Of a DNA stretch of 64,000 nt, positions 29,139 through 42,290 are shown piece by piece. The position numbers and the translations under genes were made by a program. Source of the stretch: Bremia lactucae (Eukaryota; Oomycota; Peronosporomycetes; Peronosporales; Peronosporaceae); assembly GCF_004359215.1 (NCBI RefSeq), contig NC_090615.1, forward strand, positions 8,384,143 through 8,448,142, read 5' to 3'. The notes under the pieces were generated by a model. That model was not told the DNA's origin, did no database searches, and was given only the letters and a program-made list of their open reading frames with translations. The first letter of the stretch is position 1, and every line of letters starts with the position of its first letter.

Positions 29139-32100
29139 ATGGAAGACGAATTATCTAGGGCCTCATCATCTGAGCCTGGTGAGGCTTTCAAGCGCAGGGG
29201 CTGCACCATTCAATTTAAATCAACGTTGTCCCGCAGTTCCATGGATCGCCACTCTCTTGAATCTGAACGCTCGTCAGTTTACAGCCAAACTCAACAGTGG
29301 CGCGGCGAATCGACGCCACGTCGTCGCTCTCCGATATCCTGCAGCAAAAGCGGTGGCACTCGCGACGAATACAATAAGTTCGAGCAGCTGTGCAACGACT
29401 CAGCAACAGGAGGAAGAGCCAGTGGAGTTATACACCCGAGAAAGCGTGATTATATGTATTCGCGGGGGCGATCGGCTTCCCGCTCACCTTCTGAATCTTC
29501 GCAGCGCGCGCGCTCTCGCTCCAGATCGCACACTTCGAGCTTCACAAATTCCCCACAGCGCTCTCGGTCACGTTCGCACTCCCGATCTTTCTCACCTAGA
29601 GGCCATCGTACATATTCTAATTGGAACCAAAGCCATCGCAGTTGCAAAGGCGCTGGACATTTTTATGCCGGAGTATCAGGTCGCGAAGGGAGTTATAACA
29701 ACCGGCAGTATGGGCTCGATCAAGATTGGCCGCGAAATGAAGGTCGTGGAGGCGGGCGGCGCTTAAATCACCAGCATGGTAATCACTTTTACCCGAAAGA
29801 AGTGCGATACAAAACGTCGGCACCAATGCAGCTTTTCAGATCTATAAGCCGAGACAGAGGAAGCAGCGAAGGAAGAGCATCAATGACGATTAAGCAGCGG
29901 GAAAGGCGACAGCGAGAGCATCGCACCGTTGAACTTGGGTACTGTCAAGAAACAAACAAGCGTGACATTGGCAACCGGTCTATGCCGCTTGTACGCACGT
30001 CAAGCTATTCGTTCGACTCATATAGAAGCAGGGAGCCGTCAGTAAGTGCGGAGGAAGGTGAAGAAAGGCCTGAGCTGAGGCATTTCACGACAAGCGATAG
30101 ATCAGCTGGATTCATGGCACCAAATGCAATTAAAAGTCTCGAACAGGATATCATCGGCACGCCAGTATCTAGAAGAGCATACTTAATCGGTGCATCGGCG
30201 TTACCACCGCGACCTCTTACCGATAGTCAAGTATGTTACAATGACGAAAAGTTGCTGCGAAAGGATTTTGCATGTGATTATGGCTCTAAGCATTTTAAAA
30301 GTAAGACCGGGCCGGCTCGGATGATGGAGGGCGATACGGTGCAACGGCATGTACACTTAGATACCGACTCTGAGATTGATGAAATTAAGAGAAGACAAAA
30401 AGTTAACCTATCTCAAGCGACTGTGTATGCAGCTACGGATGGTCTCATTAAGGAAGATTCGTCTGCGGTACAAACGGATGAAGCTTGTAACTCTAGTAGC
30501 ATTCTCGGTGATGAAAAAAAGAACAGTTCCATTTTAAGTGCGCCTATGACGTCAGCACCTAATGCTAATGAAAACACTGTGGCATTGAAAAACAGCGACA
30601 AGAAAGACAATGATCCTTGCCTGCAAAAAACATCGACAAATTCTCATGCAATTTCGAAAGCTATCGACGTTACGGACTCAAGTGAACTACGACAACATGA
30701 TGATTTGAATTCTAGTAAGATGTCTACTATTGTGGGGAGTGAATTCAAATTAAAAAAAAGCTCATCTTTAAATCCTAGCCTTACGGATGTTATAGGTGCT
30801 TTTAAAAAGGAGGTAAGCTGTTTGACACGAGCTGGCTCCATACCTTTTTCAGATGAAGAGGTTATCAAATTGGAGGCGCAAGTGCGTTCTAGACAAGAGC
30901 CTCAAGATTTCAAGCATGGTATAACAGAAATCAATAATGGTGCTACAAATGGCAATGGCGCAAATACTGGTTTAGCATTTGCCGAGAACATGGGAAGTAT
31001 GGCTTATATGAATGCCAGCCAACAATTAGCTAATGTTGAAGTGGAGACTGTCCAAAGTAATAACAAGGCTTATAGAATGACTCCAAATGAAGCTATTAGG
31101 CTTGGCCTGGGAATGAGTATGGCTAATAGTACTGTCAAACATCCCATTGAATCTTGTGAAGATGCTTTAATCGCTGCCGACAGCAAAGAAATTGATGAAG
31201 CTAAAATGATGGTTGAGAATGATACGGCAAATGTTGACGTTGAAGTTGCTCATCACAGTAGCGCATACACGAAAAAAGAGCCATCAATCAACTTTGGCAC
31301 AATTTCCGTTGAATGGTCTCAAAATGGAGAGCCGGATGTACAAGTCTCAACAACTAAACGTGCCCATGTGCGAGCTAATTCTGAGCGTAGCAAAACTGAT
31401 CTCTTGTCAAATGTCGGTAGTGACAGTATCAAGTTAAGGTCTAATTCGTCACTGTCTATTGGTTTGCCAAACGGAACTCGATGTGGGCGCAGTATGGAAA
31501 TAATTCGTGCCGATTTAACACCCCTGGTTAACACAGTACAAGAAAATAAGCAAGCGAATTGTAAACAACAACAAGGTGAATTATCAAAAATTGCTTATGT
31601 AGATATACTGCAGCAAACAAGACGTCCAATACTTGACCGTCGTGCATCTTCCTCGGCAATACAGGGTAACACTCAGCTATCTTCGCCAGAAAGCTGGCAT
31701 GGCGGAAGTAAAACATCTAGCGTGGGTGAACGTATCTCTACCGATGCTCAATTACTAAAGTCTTGCAGAAAAGGAGTCGTAAAACGAAAAAAGGGGCGTC
31801 ATGATGATTGGAAGCGTGATAATACTTCGACGACAGAGCTGCTGCGAGCTGAATCATCGGTAAGCATGAAAGCTTCTTCTTTACAGCAATTGTCATCGGC
31901 GTTTGAGACTGGAGATTTATCTGCGAATGACATCCAGTCGCTAAGTCGACGAGGAATAGGTGACCACCAATGTTTACACAAACAAGACGATCCGCCAGCG
32001 CTACCGAATATCCCTCTTCCAAGTGCCGAAAGTCATAAGAACTCTGCACCTCCTTTTCGTTCTAATGCATTGCTTACAAAAAGAGAGCGCCCACGTTTAG

Positions 32101-35100
32101 GCTGGGGACAAGGGCTTGTTGTACAATTAACGCCCCGTCAGTCTACAAAACGACCGCGTATTGGATGGGGACAAGGTCTGATGCAGCAAAAAGCTGATAT
32201 ATGGAGTCGTAAACATGAAGTGTCTTATATGGATCCATCTGCTGATGTGATATCTATTAACTCTGGAAAAACAATTTTGGCAAACCCCACTGCTATTGGC
32301 CAGGGTCACAACTCACGCGAAGATGAAATTACGGGAATTTTATTCGGTACGTCTGGTTTTTCGGCTTTGACAAATGAGACTTTCCAGTCAAAAAATCAAC
32401 TTGCACCGACTTTAAGGGACAAGAATCAACCGAAGCCAGCATCTTTAAATAAGTGTACGATTCGTGAAATCATCAAGTCTAGCGATATGGAGATGGCAGA
32501 GAGATTTGATATTAAACAAGGTGACATAATGCCAACAAAGCCATCGAAGGAGGAAATTCTTTCAGCAATTGACCTTTTGGATTCTGAAATTGCAAACGCT
32601 AAAAAACAGCTCAAGTCGTTGGTAAGGACAATCGTAAATGCAAAAGCTAAGCAGGCTTCGTCTGTTGCATCACCTATGGATGTTTCATCAGATAAAGAAA
32701 ACCATGTTTTCTGCACACATTCACACGCATTGAATGAACTAGCTACGAACGAATCTTCTCCCAACCTTTTACCAAAAAAAACGTTGCATCATCCTTTCGT
32801 ATCACCTCTACTAAAGACAACGATAGACACAGGGCTTCTTGAGCTTCTCGCTGGTGTGTTTTCAGAGAACTTACGCAAAGTGGCAGCAGCTAATGAGCAT
32901 CTTCCGAAGAGAAGAGAACAAGAACCATATGCAGCAAAAAATTATAAACAACCTAGCGACTACGACTTCTTCCAAGATAACATTAATCGTGGATCAAAAA
33001 TTGCTGAGAAAGTCCGATTGAAAGTGCGAATGCGAAATCGTGCTCGCTATGAAATTTTAAAGAACCTTGCACGGGACTACATTGACATGAAGAAGTCGTG
33101 GAAACTTAGTGTTAAAAAAGTAGAGAAAGATCGCAAGCGGCAGGACAAGCTTCGATTGAAGCAGCTTCAGAAACAAAGGTTAAAATTTTTGAGTGAGAGT
33201 GGACCCATTCGAACGACAAATACGAATCATCAAAGTCCTCATGTTCAGCAGTTGGTTGCAGCTGAAAAAGCCGCTGAAGTTTCTGGAGAAGGGACGATGG
33301 TCCGTACGTCGTCTCGATTGACTAACAACTCTAGTGCTGATATAGAAAATAATGATTTGGAAAAGATTGAAATGGCGAAAGCTCAGGCCGTCGCTGATCA
33401 AGAGGTTCGAAAAAAACGTTTAAGAAATGCTTTATCGACACTTATACCAGACATGATCATTACGCCTACCGAACGACAGCGACGGTGCTTTACTCGCTTT
33501 GCTAATAGTCAAAGTTGTATGGGCGATGGTTTAGTCACGGATTGGAAACTGAAAGAGAAGGAAGAAATGAAAGTCAACCCGTGGAATGATCTCGAGAAAT
33601 GTATATTTATGGATAAATTCCTGCAATTTCCAAAGAATTTTTCGCAAATTTCATCCTTCTTGCGCAACAAGACGACTGGGGACGTTATAGTCTTTTATTA
33701 CCGAACAAAGAAGGTAGCTGACTACAAGGCATTACTGCGAGAGCAGCAACTGCGACGCCGTGGGGCAGGATCAAAGAATACTTGGAGTTGTTGGAATTTG
33801 TCTGGGTGCGCGGCAATCTGTCTTGGCGTGCAATTTCCTGAAGCCGTGGCAAAGATGTTATTACACCCTTCGAACTTTCGCTCTCATCAAGCTTCTGATA
33901 ATATACTCACTTCGTCTGGTGCTCTGCGATTGCTACGCGGCTCGGCAATACCTCAAAATAATAACGGCTACCAGGAACGCGTTTGTGATAAAATTGTCGT
34001 GAATGCTGAAGGCAAATCTGCTGTGGATTTTGTATCTGGATCCGACCACACTCCATGTGCTCGCCAGGCAGAACCAATTACTGAAGTGCCACTTGAATTA
34101 AAAAATTGTGAAAGTTCAGACACTTCAGACGAAGAAAAACGGAACTTGTTTATGCAGAAGCTAGATCAATTTGTTGCCGGACAACAGCAGCCATTTTTGG
34201 TTGATTACACGTCGGTGCTGAGTGATAACTCTTATAGTACTGGCTATGAAGTGTCGACCCTGTCAATTGAAGAGCGGCTTAAAAAGTGTCCAGTTCCAAG
34301 TACAGAAGGTGAACCTGCTACTAATTTTACGACGGGTAGCTTTTCTAGCAGTACATTGGAAGAATTGTCGAAAGAAAAGCATATGTTTCGGACCACGACA
34401 AACTCGAAGGACGGTGGTTTCTCCATGACAAAAACAGAATTGAAGCGGCAGCAAAAGCTGACTCTGCAAGATGCTGTAGTATCGGTCCCAGCGGCTACAT
34501 CCTCGTTGGTGCCAGCTATATCCCAATCAGGTGATTTCATGAGCGGCGATAAAAATGGAATTTACAGTCGAAAGAAAAGCTCGACGGGCCTTTTGACTTC
34601 AAGTGCTTCGTCGATCAAGCGGAATTCTCCTCGCATCTTGAATGCAGGGGAGGATAAAGGAGGGCAAAACGGAAAAAAATCGGGTCGAATCGTTGTCGGA
34701 AATCTATATTCTCGTCGGAACAATTTTCAGTTTCAAACGGCTGTCTCCACCGGTACTAATAAGATCAATGCAGTAAATAATCCTACAGCACAAGAGGTGG
34801 CTTCTGTGTCAATTTCTACTCCTGCTTTAGGAACTGTGGAAAGTAGCGGAGACAATAGTGTATGTCTTGCCAGTAATAAGGTAATATCCCCATCGACAAC
34901 TTCTGGAGTTGGGAGCAGCAATTTAAATGCGGCAGTTCCTTCCAAACGTGTGGTGCAGAAGTGGACTGAAGGAGAAAAGGTGGATTTTTTAAAATATTTC
35001 TCGGTACGTCAGAGCTTACTCTAGGTATTTGGTTGAAAATGCTCACGATGATTGTGTATTGTAAATGTGGTAGCAATTTGGCAAAGATTGGGCAACACTC

Positions 35101-37620
35101 ACGGAAAAGGTTCCCACGAAAACTGCTGCCCAAATAAAAAACTACTATCAAAATTATAAGAATCGGTTGAACTTGCAAGATATTTTAAAGCGTCGAAATG
35201 AAAATGCAGCGGCCAGTGGTGGCGGCAAAAATGCCGGAGTGATGTTGCGAGTGACGAGCGGATACATGACTACTTCGCCTCGATCTGCTGCCGCAGGCTT
35301 AATGGATGGTGCATTACGGCAGGTAGGGCAGTCTGCTGACCAGTCTAGTGGCCTTTCAATGGCAATGCCATGTGGATCAATGGTACTCAATGCCAGTGAT
35401 CCAACTTTGTCCTTTCAGGCTGCTCTTACTGCAGCTCAGCCTAAAATACACGGTGTCAATGTGCTGTCCGAGATTTCCGTCAATCAATTTGGGATTCAAC
35501 CTCATCATGATCAATCACAGCAGTCACGTGAAGATATGAGCCCATCGTCGAGCTCGGAGCGCTATTTAAGGCTGCTTAACATGCAACACCAATTGCAAAT
35601 CCTGCACTTTCAACAGCAGCAAAAATCTCAGGTAATGACAACGGAAGCGAATAGTAACAACTCGTATCAAGGAAATCAAATGAATCCTGCAAATGCACAG
35701 CGGCTGTACCAGCTCTCATATCAGCAGCAGCAACACCAACACCAAGTTCCCCCGCAACATCTGTCGATGCAAGCGCTGCAGCAGGTAGGAGTGCAGAACC
35801 ACATTCATACTTCTGCGCACAATCAAATGGCGCAGCTTTCAAACCAACATCAGCAAGCACGACCCTCATACGCCGAGTTGAGACAACCCACTGCAATGTA
35901 TCAATCGATGCCGCAGATGCCGAATCATCATACGCAAGCGATGACGCAGCTGTCACCATCGCACGCTCAGCAGTATGATCGACAGGTGGATTCTGGTTGC
36001 AACGATGTGGCAGATGGAGGTGCGGTGGCAGCTAGAGGCACAACAGGGATAGTTACAAGCCAGTCAGGATGTAATGATATAACGCAGCGCCCGATAATGA
36101 GTATGACGATTATGAAGAATATAGCCAGCGGAAGCAATAGCTCGACTTCACAGGGTGTTTCTGCAAGCAGTCCTCCTCAGCCCTCGCTGCCCCCACCTCG
36201 TTCTGTTGCGATGGATGCGAGTAGGCACGCAGTGCCACATCCACAACCAAGTGGCTGGAAGACGACACGTGCTTTGCCCGAAAAAATCAAAACGGAAGAT
36301 TCATCGAATAAAATTGCATCACAAGCACCGCAAGGTAACGAACTTAAAACCCGTACCAATCTCGCGCTGCCTTCGGCACAATTGATGCAGCCTTTGCGTA
36401 GTCGCATGTCGTTCTCGTCCATTTTAAATGAATCGGAGTCGCCACGGGATGACTTGATCTCGCAATGCCACAGTTCGATGGTCATTCGACAGCATGAGTC
36501 ACCACACCAGTTCAATATGTCGCAACAAATGCAACAGCGACAGCAGCAACAACTCCATAATAAACATGTGCAGGGGATGCCGCCTAATTCTATTGAGCTA
36601 GCACTACCTTCAGTAGCTGGTCCTAGTCCAACAGCCCAAGTGTTGCCTAGAAGACCGTCGACTTCACATAATCGCATGGGTTTAATGTCAAGCCTTTTAA
36701 ATGTGACATCGCCGGAACGTAGGATCTCAAATCCTAGTCATCAGTCTCCCTTGATGCACCAATCGCAAATGCAGCATCAGATGCTGCCAACTCGTTACTA
36801 CGATTCGAACGCAAGCAATGGCGCCGAGAGCGCGGGAACAGCACCGCTTAGCTCGCTCACCACTATGGCTTGTGAGATATCTGCATCGTCCGCGATTCCG
36901 TCCGCTATGGCGCCAAAAGAGTCTCCAAACGCGTCAAGTGTGAGCATCTATAATACCTCGTCGGCCCAGTTGGCTGTAGCGCTGTCTCGTAGTGGTGCCA
37001 TGACTTCTACACTGGCTGTATCAAACGCAGGACCATCTGGAGACCCGCGTGTTCAGCAGCAAATTTGGAATTACGAACCACAGGTCCGCTTTGAAGAGGC
37101 TGAATTGCTTAGGCGAGCTCAACGGGCAGAAGAAGAAGCTGCTCGAGCGCGAGCCGTGGCGGCCGCAGCTGCTAAAGCTCTTCAGGAAGCCCAGCAAGCT
37201 CGGAAACAGGCGCTGGATATGGCGGCAAATATGGCGAGGTACAATAATGCGATGCAGCAGCAAGCACAAGCGCAGCAGCAAGCTCAAGCGCATCAGCAAG
37301 CTCAAGCGCAGCAGCAACAGGCTCAAGCTCAACAACAACATCAGGTCCAGCAACAACAACAGCAACAAGCCCAACAGTACCAGCAACTTCAGCAGTACCA
37401 GCTTCAAGCGCATCACCAACAACAGATGCAGCAGCACGAGTATCAACAACAGCATCAAGCCCAGCAGCTACATCAACAGCAATTGCAGCATCAAGCGCTC
37501 CACCATCATTTACAGCTGATGCAACAACAGCAGCAGCGATCTTCCGTTCCTTCTAATGAACACGTCCTCCAACAGCAGATGCATCCGCAACAGCAGCAGC
37601 CACCGCATGAGGATTGTTAG
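29139..37620 (+). CDS. Large SANT-domain co-repressor-like protein (NCoR/POWERDRESS-like)
   Basis: Two exons, 29139-35003 and 35074-37620, joined by a 70-nt intron (5' end gtacgt, 3' end tag), giving about 2,803 residues. The intron splits the second SANT domain, and joining restores it (KWTEGEKVDFLKYFS plus QFGKDWATL). Layout: RS-rich stretch (about 108-167); two copies of a RPRLGWGQGL-type motif (about 984 and 1005); basic coiled coil (about 1295-1350); SANT 1 (about 1478-1530, NPWNDLEKCIFMDKFLQFPK); SANT 2 (about 1941-1987); a long low-complexity region; an Ala/Glu helix; and a Q-rich tail (about 2679-2797). Paired SANT domains with GWGQGL motifs resemble histone-deacetylase co-repressors of animals (NCoR/SMRT) and plant POWERDRESS, so a nuclear role in transcriptional repression is inferred. 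Confidence 0.82.
37246..37605 (+). repeat. CAG/CAA-rich tract coding poly-Gln
   Basis: Mixed CAG and CAA codons with Ala and His interruptions make the last 120 residues of the SANT protein about half Gln. Interruptions and codon mixing should limit slippage. Long open frames on the other strand and frames here are by-products. Confidence 0.85.
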
Positions 37621-37835
37621 TTAAGCTTGCTTAATACGTAACAATATTACATGAACACGTCAAACTCTATTAACATGAGTTAGGAAAGAAAATTTGCTTG
37701 ATATCGTGAGTTCGCGTTGAAACGGGGTGTACCATCACATAAATATTATTTCCTAGAAGGGGAATATATAATAAACATTGTTTGCTATCACAGGAAAATA
37801 ATAAAGAAGTATTGAATTAGCACTGCTAATACACT
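37621..37835. other. 3' flank of the SANT gene
   Basis: About 215 bases, AT-rich, containing AATAATAAAG-type signals near 37795 that could serve polyadenylation. No gene. Confidence 0.4.
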
Positions 37836-37840
37836 GAAAC

Positions 37841-38484
37841 TGTGATGGGGCACACATCGGTTGGATATCTTTAAATTAAATTTCAATCGTTTTTTCCTTT
37901 TGAAATTTTTATAATATTTATATTATTTAGTTTTAATTTTTGTAATTGAAAATATTTCGGAAATTTTTTTAATTTCTAAATCAAAATATCATTTTATAAG
38001 TAGTCGAGCACGAGTTAAGGAACTTAACTGATACCGTTGTTGTGGTTCATTTACCTTATTGGGTAATATCTTTTATCCTTTTCTAAAATAGTTAATTACT
38101 TAAATCCCATTTATTATGGGTAACAAATGTGGTCGCCGCCAGATACAAATCTGGCGGCCGAAATCTATTTTTAAATTAGCTAGGGTAGTTTTTATATTAA
38201 ATAATTAAATAAAGTGCAGTTCCCGTTTTGATATTTAAGCGTCTAGTGCCTTCCTAAGACTTGCGCAGTGATCTGTGAGAGATAGAAGCCTTTATAAGGT
38301 ACATATTCTCAAGCATAGTTGCCACTTGGTTCTACGAACTCCTGAATTCCTTGACTAGGATTCATTAGGCTTTAATAGCTTGTACGACTCCCTTAAATGC
38401 TAAACCCATTAGTTCAATCAAACTAAGCGACTCTCTGAGTCTAAAAGTCTTCCTCGACTTTAGGAGCGACGTAGCTCCGCTACA
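37841..38484 (+). repeat. 5' LTR of Gypsy-3, family 3
   Basis: TGTGATGGGG to CTCCGCTACA, 644 bp. About 165 bases of AT-rich sequence (roughly 37872-38030) are absent from the partner LTRs. The rest matches 44787-45328 well, for example GGGTAATATCTTTTATCCT and CTGGCGGCCGAAATCTATTT. Confidence 0.9.
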
Positions 38485-38501
38485 CCTGGTAGCACTCGCA
38501 G
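38485..38501 (+). other. Primer-binding site of Gypsy-3
   Basis: CCTGGTAGCACTCGCAG immediately after the LTR. It shares CCTGGTAGCACT with Gypsy-1 (871-890). Confidence 0.6.
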
Positions 38502-38544
38502 TCAATTAACGCCTGAGTCTTTACAAGACTAAACCCTCACTGAA

Positions 38545-39690
38545 ATGGAAGAGTTTCCAGAACTTGCAGAGGCGCAACGCGCAGCTAATGACAAGCTCAA
38601 AACTTTATTTGGGCTTGAACATGTAGAGTTCATTTTGTTCCGAGGGACCAGAGGTCCTGCATGCAAGGCTTAAAGCCTTCATGCGATGTGAAATCTCCCT
38701 GATCGGCCAGGTACAAGATCACTTAGCGGCATCTATGCCAACCCGATACATCTCTGTACCTGATTCAGAGCCGAAGGCTCGCCCTCTAGCTGTCAAAGTA
38801 AATACATTTGAAAGAAAAGAGGGAGAAAATCTCCCTTTTTGGATTAAGTAGATGGGGATGTTCATTGACTCCGCCTTGTTCTTAACAGAACGGCAAAAGG
38901 TGGCTATGGCCAATTCAAACTCGAAGGTAGAGCCATGGAGTGAGCACTATCGCGCAGCACGTCCGTAAACGACGCTTATCCCTCATCGGATTTGCTAAAA
39001 CAGCAAATGACTAGTATGTTTGCACCGCCTGATCAGGGTTTCCGCATGCGAGCACGGCTCCTAGTGACTCGACAAGGTAATTGAACTCAGCGGACTATTT
39101 CAAGGAGTTGAGAACTCTCATTGCATCGATGCATCAAGACCCGGTGCAAGAAGCAATTATCGATCTATCATTATGGGGGGTCTCAATGAAGGCGTTGCCC
39201 GGGCGAAATTATTCCGACCTCAGCCTGCTCTTTCGAAGAGACAGTTGCCATAGCGCCACGCGCTGAGTTCGACTTTAAGTCTTCGCGCGTTAGCACGCCT
39301 GTTTACCGAAATAGCTCTTCAAGCACATGAATACCGCCTAATAGACCGGAACCCATGGATCTAAGCCTTGTTGAGAAAGGAGAAGAACTTCAAGCTGTGA
39401 AACAGCATAAGAACATCCGTAGATGTTATATATGCGGAAGCACGAAACATTTACGACCGTCCTGTTCACTACGAAATACGCGTAAAGCTCGAAAGAGCAC
39501 CAATGCCGACCTATACCAGAAATCTGGTACGTGCTGGAAAGCGTGGATACCAGTAGGTGCGGGGCGCCCTACTGGGGAGGACCTAGGCTCTGTTGAACCT
39601 CTTGGAGGTGAGAGTAAACAGATTATAGCCCCAATTAGCTCGGAGCGTAATGGCACGGGGCATGAGTACAAGCCTGGCTTGTAAGTTGCT
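38545..39690 (+). pseudogene. Gypsy-3 gag
   Basis: Starts MEEFPELAEAQRAANDKL. Later pieces are [57 protein letters not shown] and the zinc knuckle CYICGSTKHLRPSC (about 39424-39465). It is a retrotransposon capsid protein with several stops and frame changes. Confidence 0.75.
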
Positions 39691-39829
39691 CAAGCGACTG
39701 TGAAGAGCCATGGTCAATTTTAATTGACTCAGAGGCGTCTTGCAAATATGCTCAACGACTTTCCCTTGAGCAAAATCAACAAGACGTTGAGGCGCTTAGA
39801 GCGCATAAAAGCGATACAATCACTGTTCG

Positions 39830-40480
39830 CTTACTGGGACTCGTGTCACTGTTCGTAAAGTTTCATTGAACTAAGTCATAAAGTTTCTAGATTTTGACAG
39901 TATGGAACGCTGTCTCGTCCTATGAGACATGATCTCATCCTTGGTATGGCCTGGCTTGAACGCCATGAGCCATGGATCGATTATGTGTAATATCCCTGAG
40001 ATACTTGGAGTGGCACGTCTAAGTCCACCGAGTGTAGTCGGCCGAGTTGGCACCATACTGAGTGTCAATTATTGACACTATAGGTGGTTCCAGGACCTCA
40101 AGGTGCAATATCCCTGAGATACCTGGAATGGCACGTGTAAGTCCACCGAGTGTGGTCGGCCAAGGCGGCACCATACTGAGTGTCAATAGTGACACCATTG
40201 GCGGTTCGCCTGGGGCATTTTGGGTCAAACCCTTCTAATGCACGTGAAGCGACACGTAAACGTTCGCTGGATAAGAAAGTTGAATTACCTTTTGCCTTGT
40301 CGGATGTCGAATTAGACACCATGTCTGGTATAGATCCAATACAGGCTGGAAAATTCGGGGACGTGAATGTCCCGGGCGTATTGTCTCTACTCCAAGACGG
40401 GGGAGACGCGAAGCATTTTTACCCTCACAAAGTGATACGAGTGAGCAATTACACACGCTTGTAAATGGTATAACCAGTAA
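39830..40480 (+). pseudogene. Gypsy-3 protease remnant and linker
   Basis: TITVRLLGTRVTVRKVSL, then RHDLILGMAWLERHEPWIDY (about 39924-39983), the conserved flap and end of the retroviral-type aspartic protease. The active-site DSG is not seen. It is followed by a 118-bp tandem duplication. Confidence 0.6.
39989..40224. repeat. 118-bp tandem duplication
   Basis: AATATCCCTGAGATAC recurs at 39989 and 40107, and CACCATACTGAGTGTCAA at 40051 and 40169: a fixed 118-base period, two copies, several substitutions. It is inside the Gypsy-3 protease-RT linker. Confidence 0.88.
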
Positions 40481-42290
40481 CATTGAGTTGTAAGTTAGCA
40501 TTGCGGCAATTTCCTCGTAACATGATCTACTTAGAGCTAAAAGAAATTTCTATTAATGAGTGCGGCCGAGCCTTAAAGGCCGGCGACTTATCTGAGATGG
40601 TGGTCATTCGACCTACTATTGAGTTAAACTCATCGTCACTTCTGGACAAAGTTGTCCTGAATGACACAAAAGCTGCACTTTGTGCGCGGAGTGGGTCATC
40701 GATCCTTGAAGATCCTACGCATCCATTTTTTTCCTTGTTCAAGGAATTCCAAGATGTGGTATGTACCAATCCACCATCTGTTTTACCTTAGGGTAGAGGT
40801 GTCTGTCATGAAATTGACTTCGTTCTGGGAACCAAATACTGTGTCACACGACAGTGGCCTTTACCAAGGGAAAAGTGTGATGTCATTGACGATTTCTTCC
40901 GTGCTAAGCACGAGGCTGGAATGGTACGAGAGAGCAAATCTCCCCATTCGACACCGACATTTTGTGTCAAAAAGCCAAATGGTAAATGGCGCATTGTACA
41001 TTCTTATAATAAGCTTAACGCTGCCACTGTACCAGCACAAACCCCCATTACTAGAAAGGATGTTCTTCAGAACAATATGGCGGGATATACAAGGTACGAT
41101 GCACTTGACTTAGTCGTTGTTTACTACCAACTGCTCATGCGAGCTAGCGATATCCCGCTCACAGCGCTTAGCCCCCCAGGCAGTATGCTATGGGAGTGGT
41201 TGGTTATGCCACAAGGGCTTTCCAACGCCTCGGCAACATTTAATCGTGTAGTGACGCAGCTGTTACGCCCTCATCGAGGTTATCCACAGACTTAGTTCGA
41301 TGACATTTTTGTCCATAGTCGTGCGGAGCAGGGTCGGTCGGATATGGAAAGCCATTTAGACCATTTGTGAACAGTGCTCGAGTGTATGCGCACAAATAAA
41401 TTGTATGCGAATGCATCTTAATGTATTTTTGGCGCAGAAGATTTTTTTTTCTTAGGGTCCTTTATCGGGAAGCGAGGCCTTAGAGCGGATCCCGCTAAGG
41501 TAAAAGCCATAGTAAATTGGCCGGTTCCTAAAAACCAAAAGGATTTGCGTAAGTGGTTGGGTCTCGCCAATTATTTACACAAACATAGCGAAAACTACGC
41601 TGATATGGCTCGATCATTATCTAATCTCTTTAAAAAGGATACATAATAGTCACTTCCTAGCACCGAGAATGACGCCTCTAAAGCAGTTAAGGATAGTCTT
41701 ATCCATGCCTCGACCCTGGCACTGCCAAATCCAAGTTGGCCTTTCAGTGTCGTCTGTGACGCATCGGATTTTCCATTGGCAGTGCTCTGTTACAAACAGA
41801 TGATGATGGGCGTAAACGTGTTATTGCGTTCGAGTCTAGACAGCTTAAAGCTGCGACTACCCAGTTCATGACAAAGAGTTACTTGCTGTGAAGTATGCTC
41901 TCGTCAAATTCAGAGTTCATCTGCTCGGCTCTAAGCCGTTTGTGATCTATACAAATCACGCGTCATTACGCACGGCGACTAAGTCGCCCCGATCTCTCAC
42001 AGAGAATGGCCCGATGGCTATCCTTTTTCGTAGAATACAACTTCGCGGTGAAGTATAAGCCCGACAAGCAGAATGCTTTGGATGCTTTATCACGCAGGCC
42101 GGATAATGAGCTTTCTCATTTAACGACTATCATGTCGCCTATTCATGAATTAATCCGTTCGAGTTACGCCAAGGATGAACAGTGTGTAGTTTTGCTACGA
42201 GCTCTAAAGAGCACTGAATTGGGTTTTGAATTGTCGGCACCGTTGCGTGCAAGGTTACATCGATTTCTGTCTGTCGATAACGACCTGTAG
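40480..42290 (+). pseudogene. Gypsy-3 reverse transcriptase and RNase H
   Basis: RT fingers and palm at 40921-41295 (TPTFCVKKPNGKWRIVHSYN, YQLLMRASDIPLTALSPPGS, EWLVMPQGLSNASATFNRVV), a stop, then the catalytic box FDDIFVHSRAEQG near 41299. The thumb is LVLGSF-like sequence to LGLANYLHKHSENYADMA (about 41560-41620), and RNase H is FSVVCDASDF (about 41740) and beyond. A tether with YNFAVKYKPDKQNALDALSR (42036 onwards) leads to integrase. Stops at several places. Confidence 0.85.

Noticed and set aside
29179..29766. 195-codon frame in another phase of the SANT gene
   Set aside because: It overlaps the RS-rich start of the long SANT frame, has no domain, and its length follows from Ser/Arg codon bias.
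36177..37519. Long open frames on both strands over the Gln-rich end of the SANT gene
   Set aside because: CAG/CAA repeats leave all frames open. Products are Leu- or Ser/Asn-rich strings with no domain.
38812..38842. Hairpin followed by a T-run, like a bacterial terminator
   Set aside because: The region is a eukaryotic retrotransposon gag. Factor-independent terminators do not apply.
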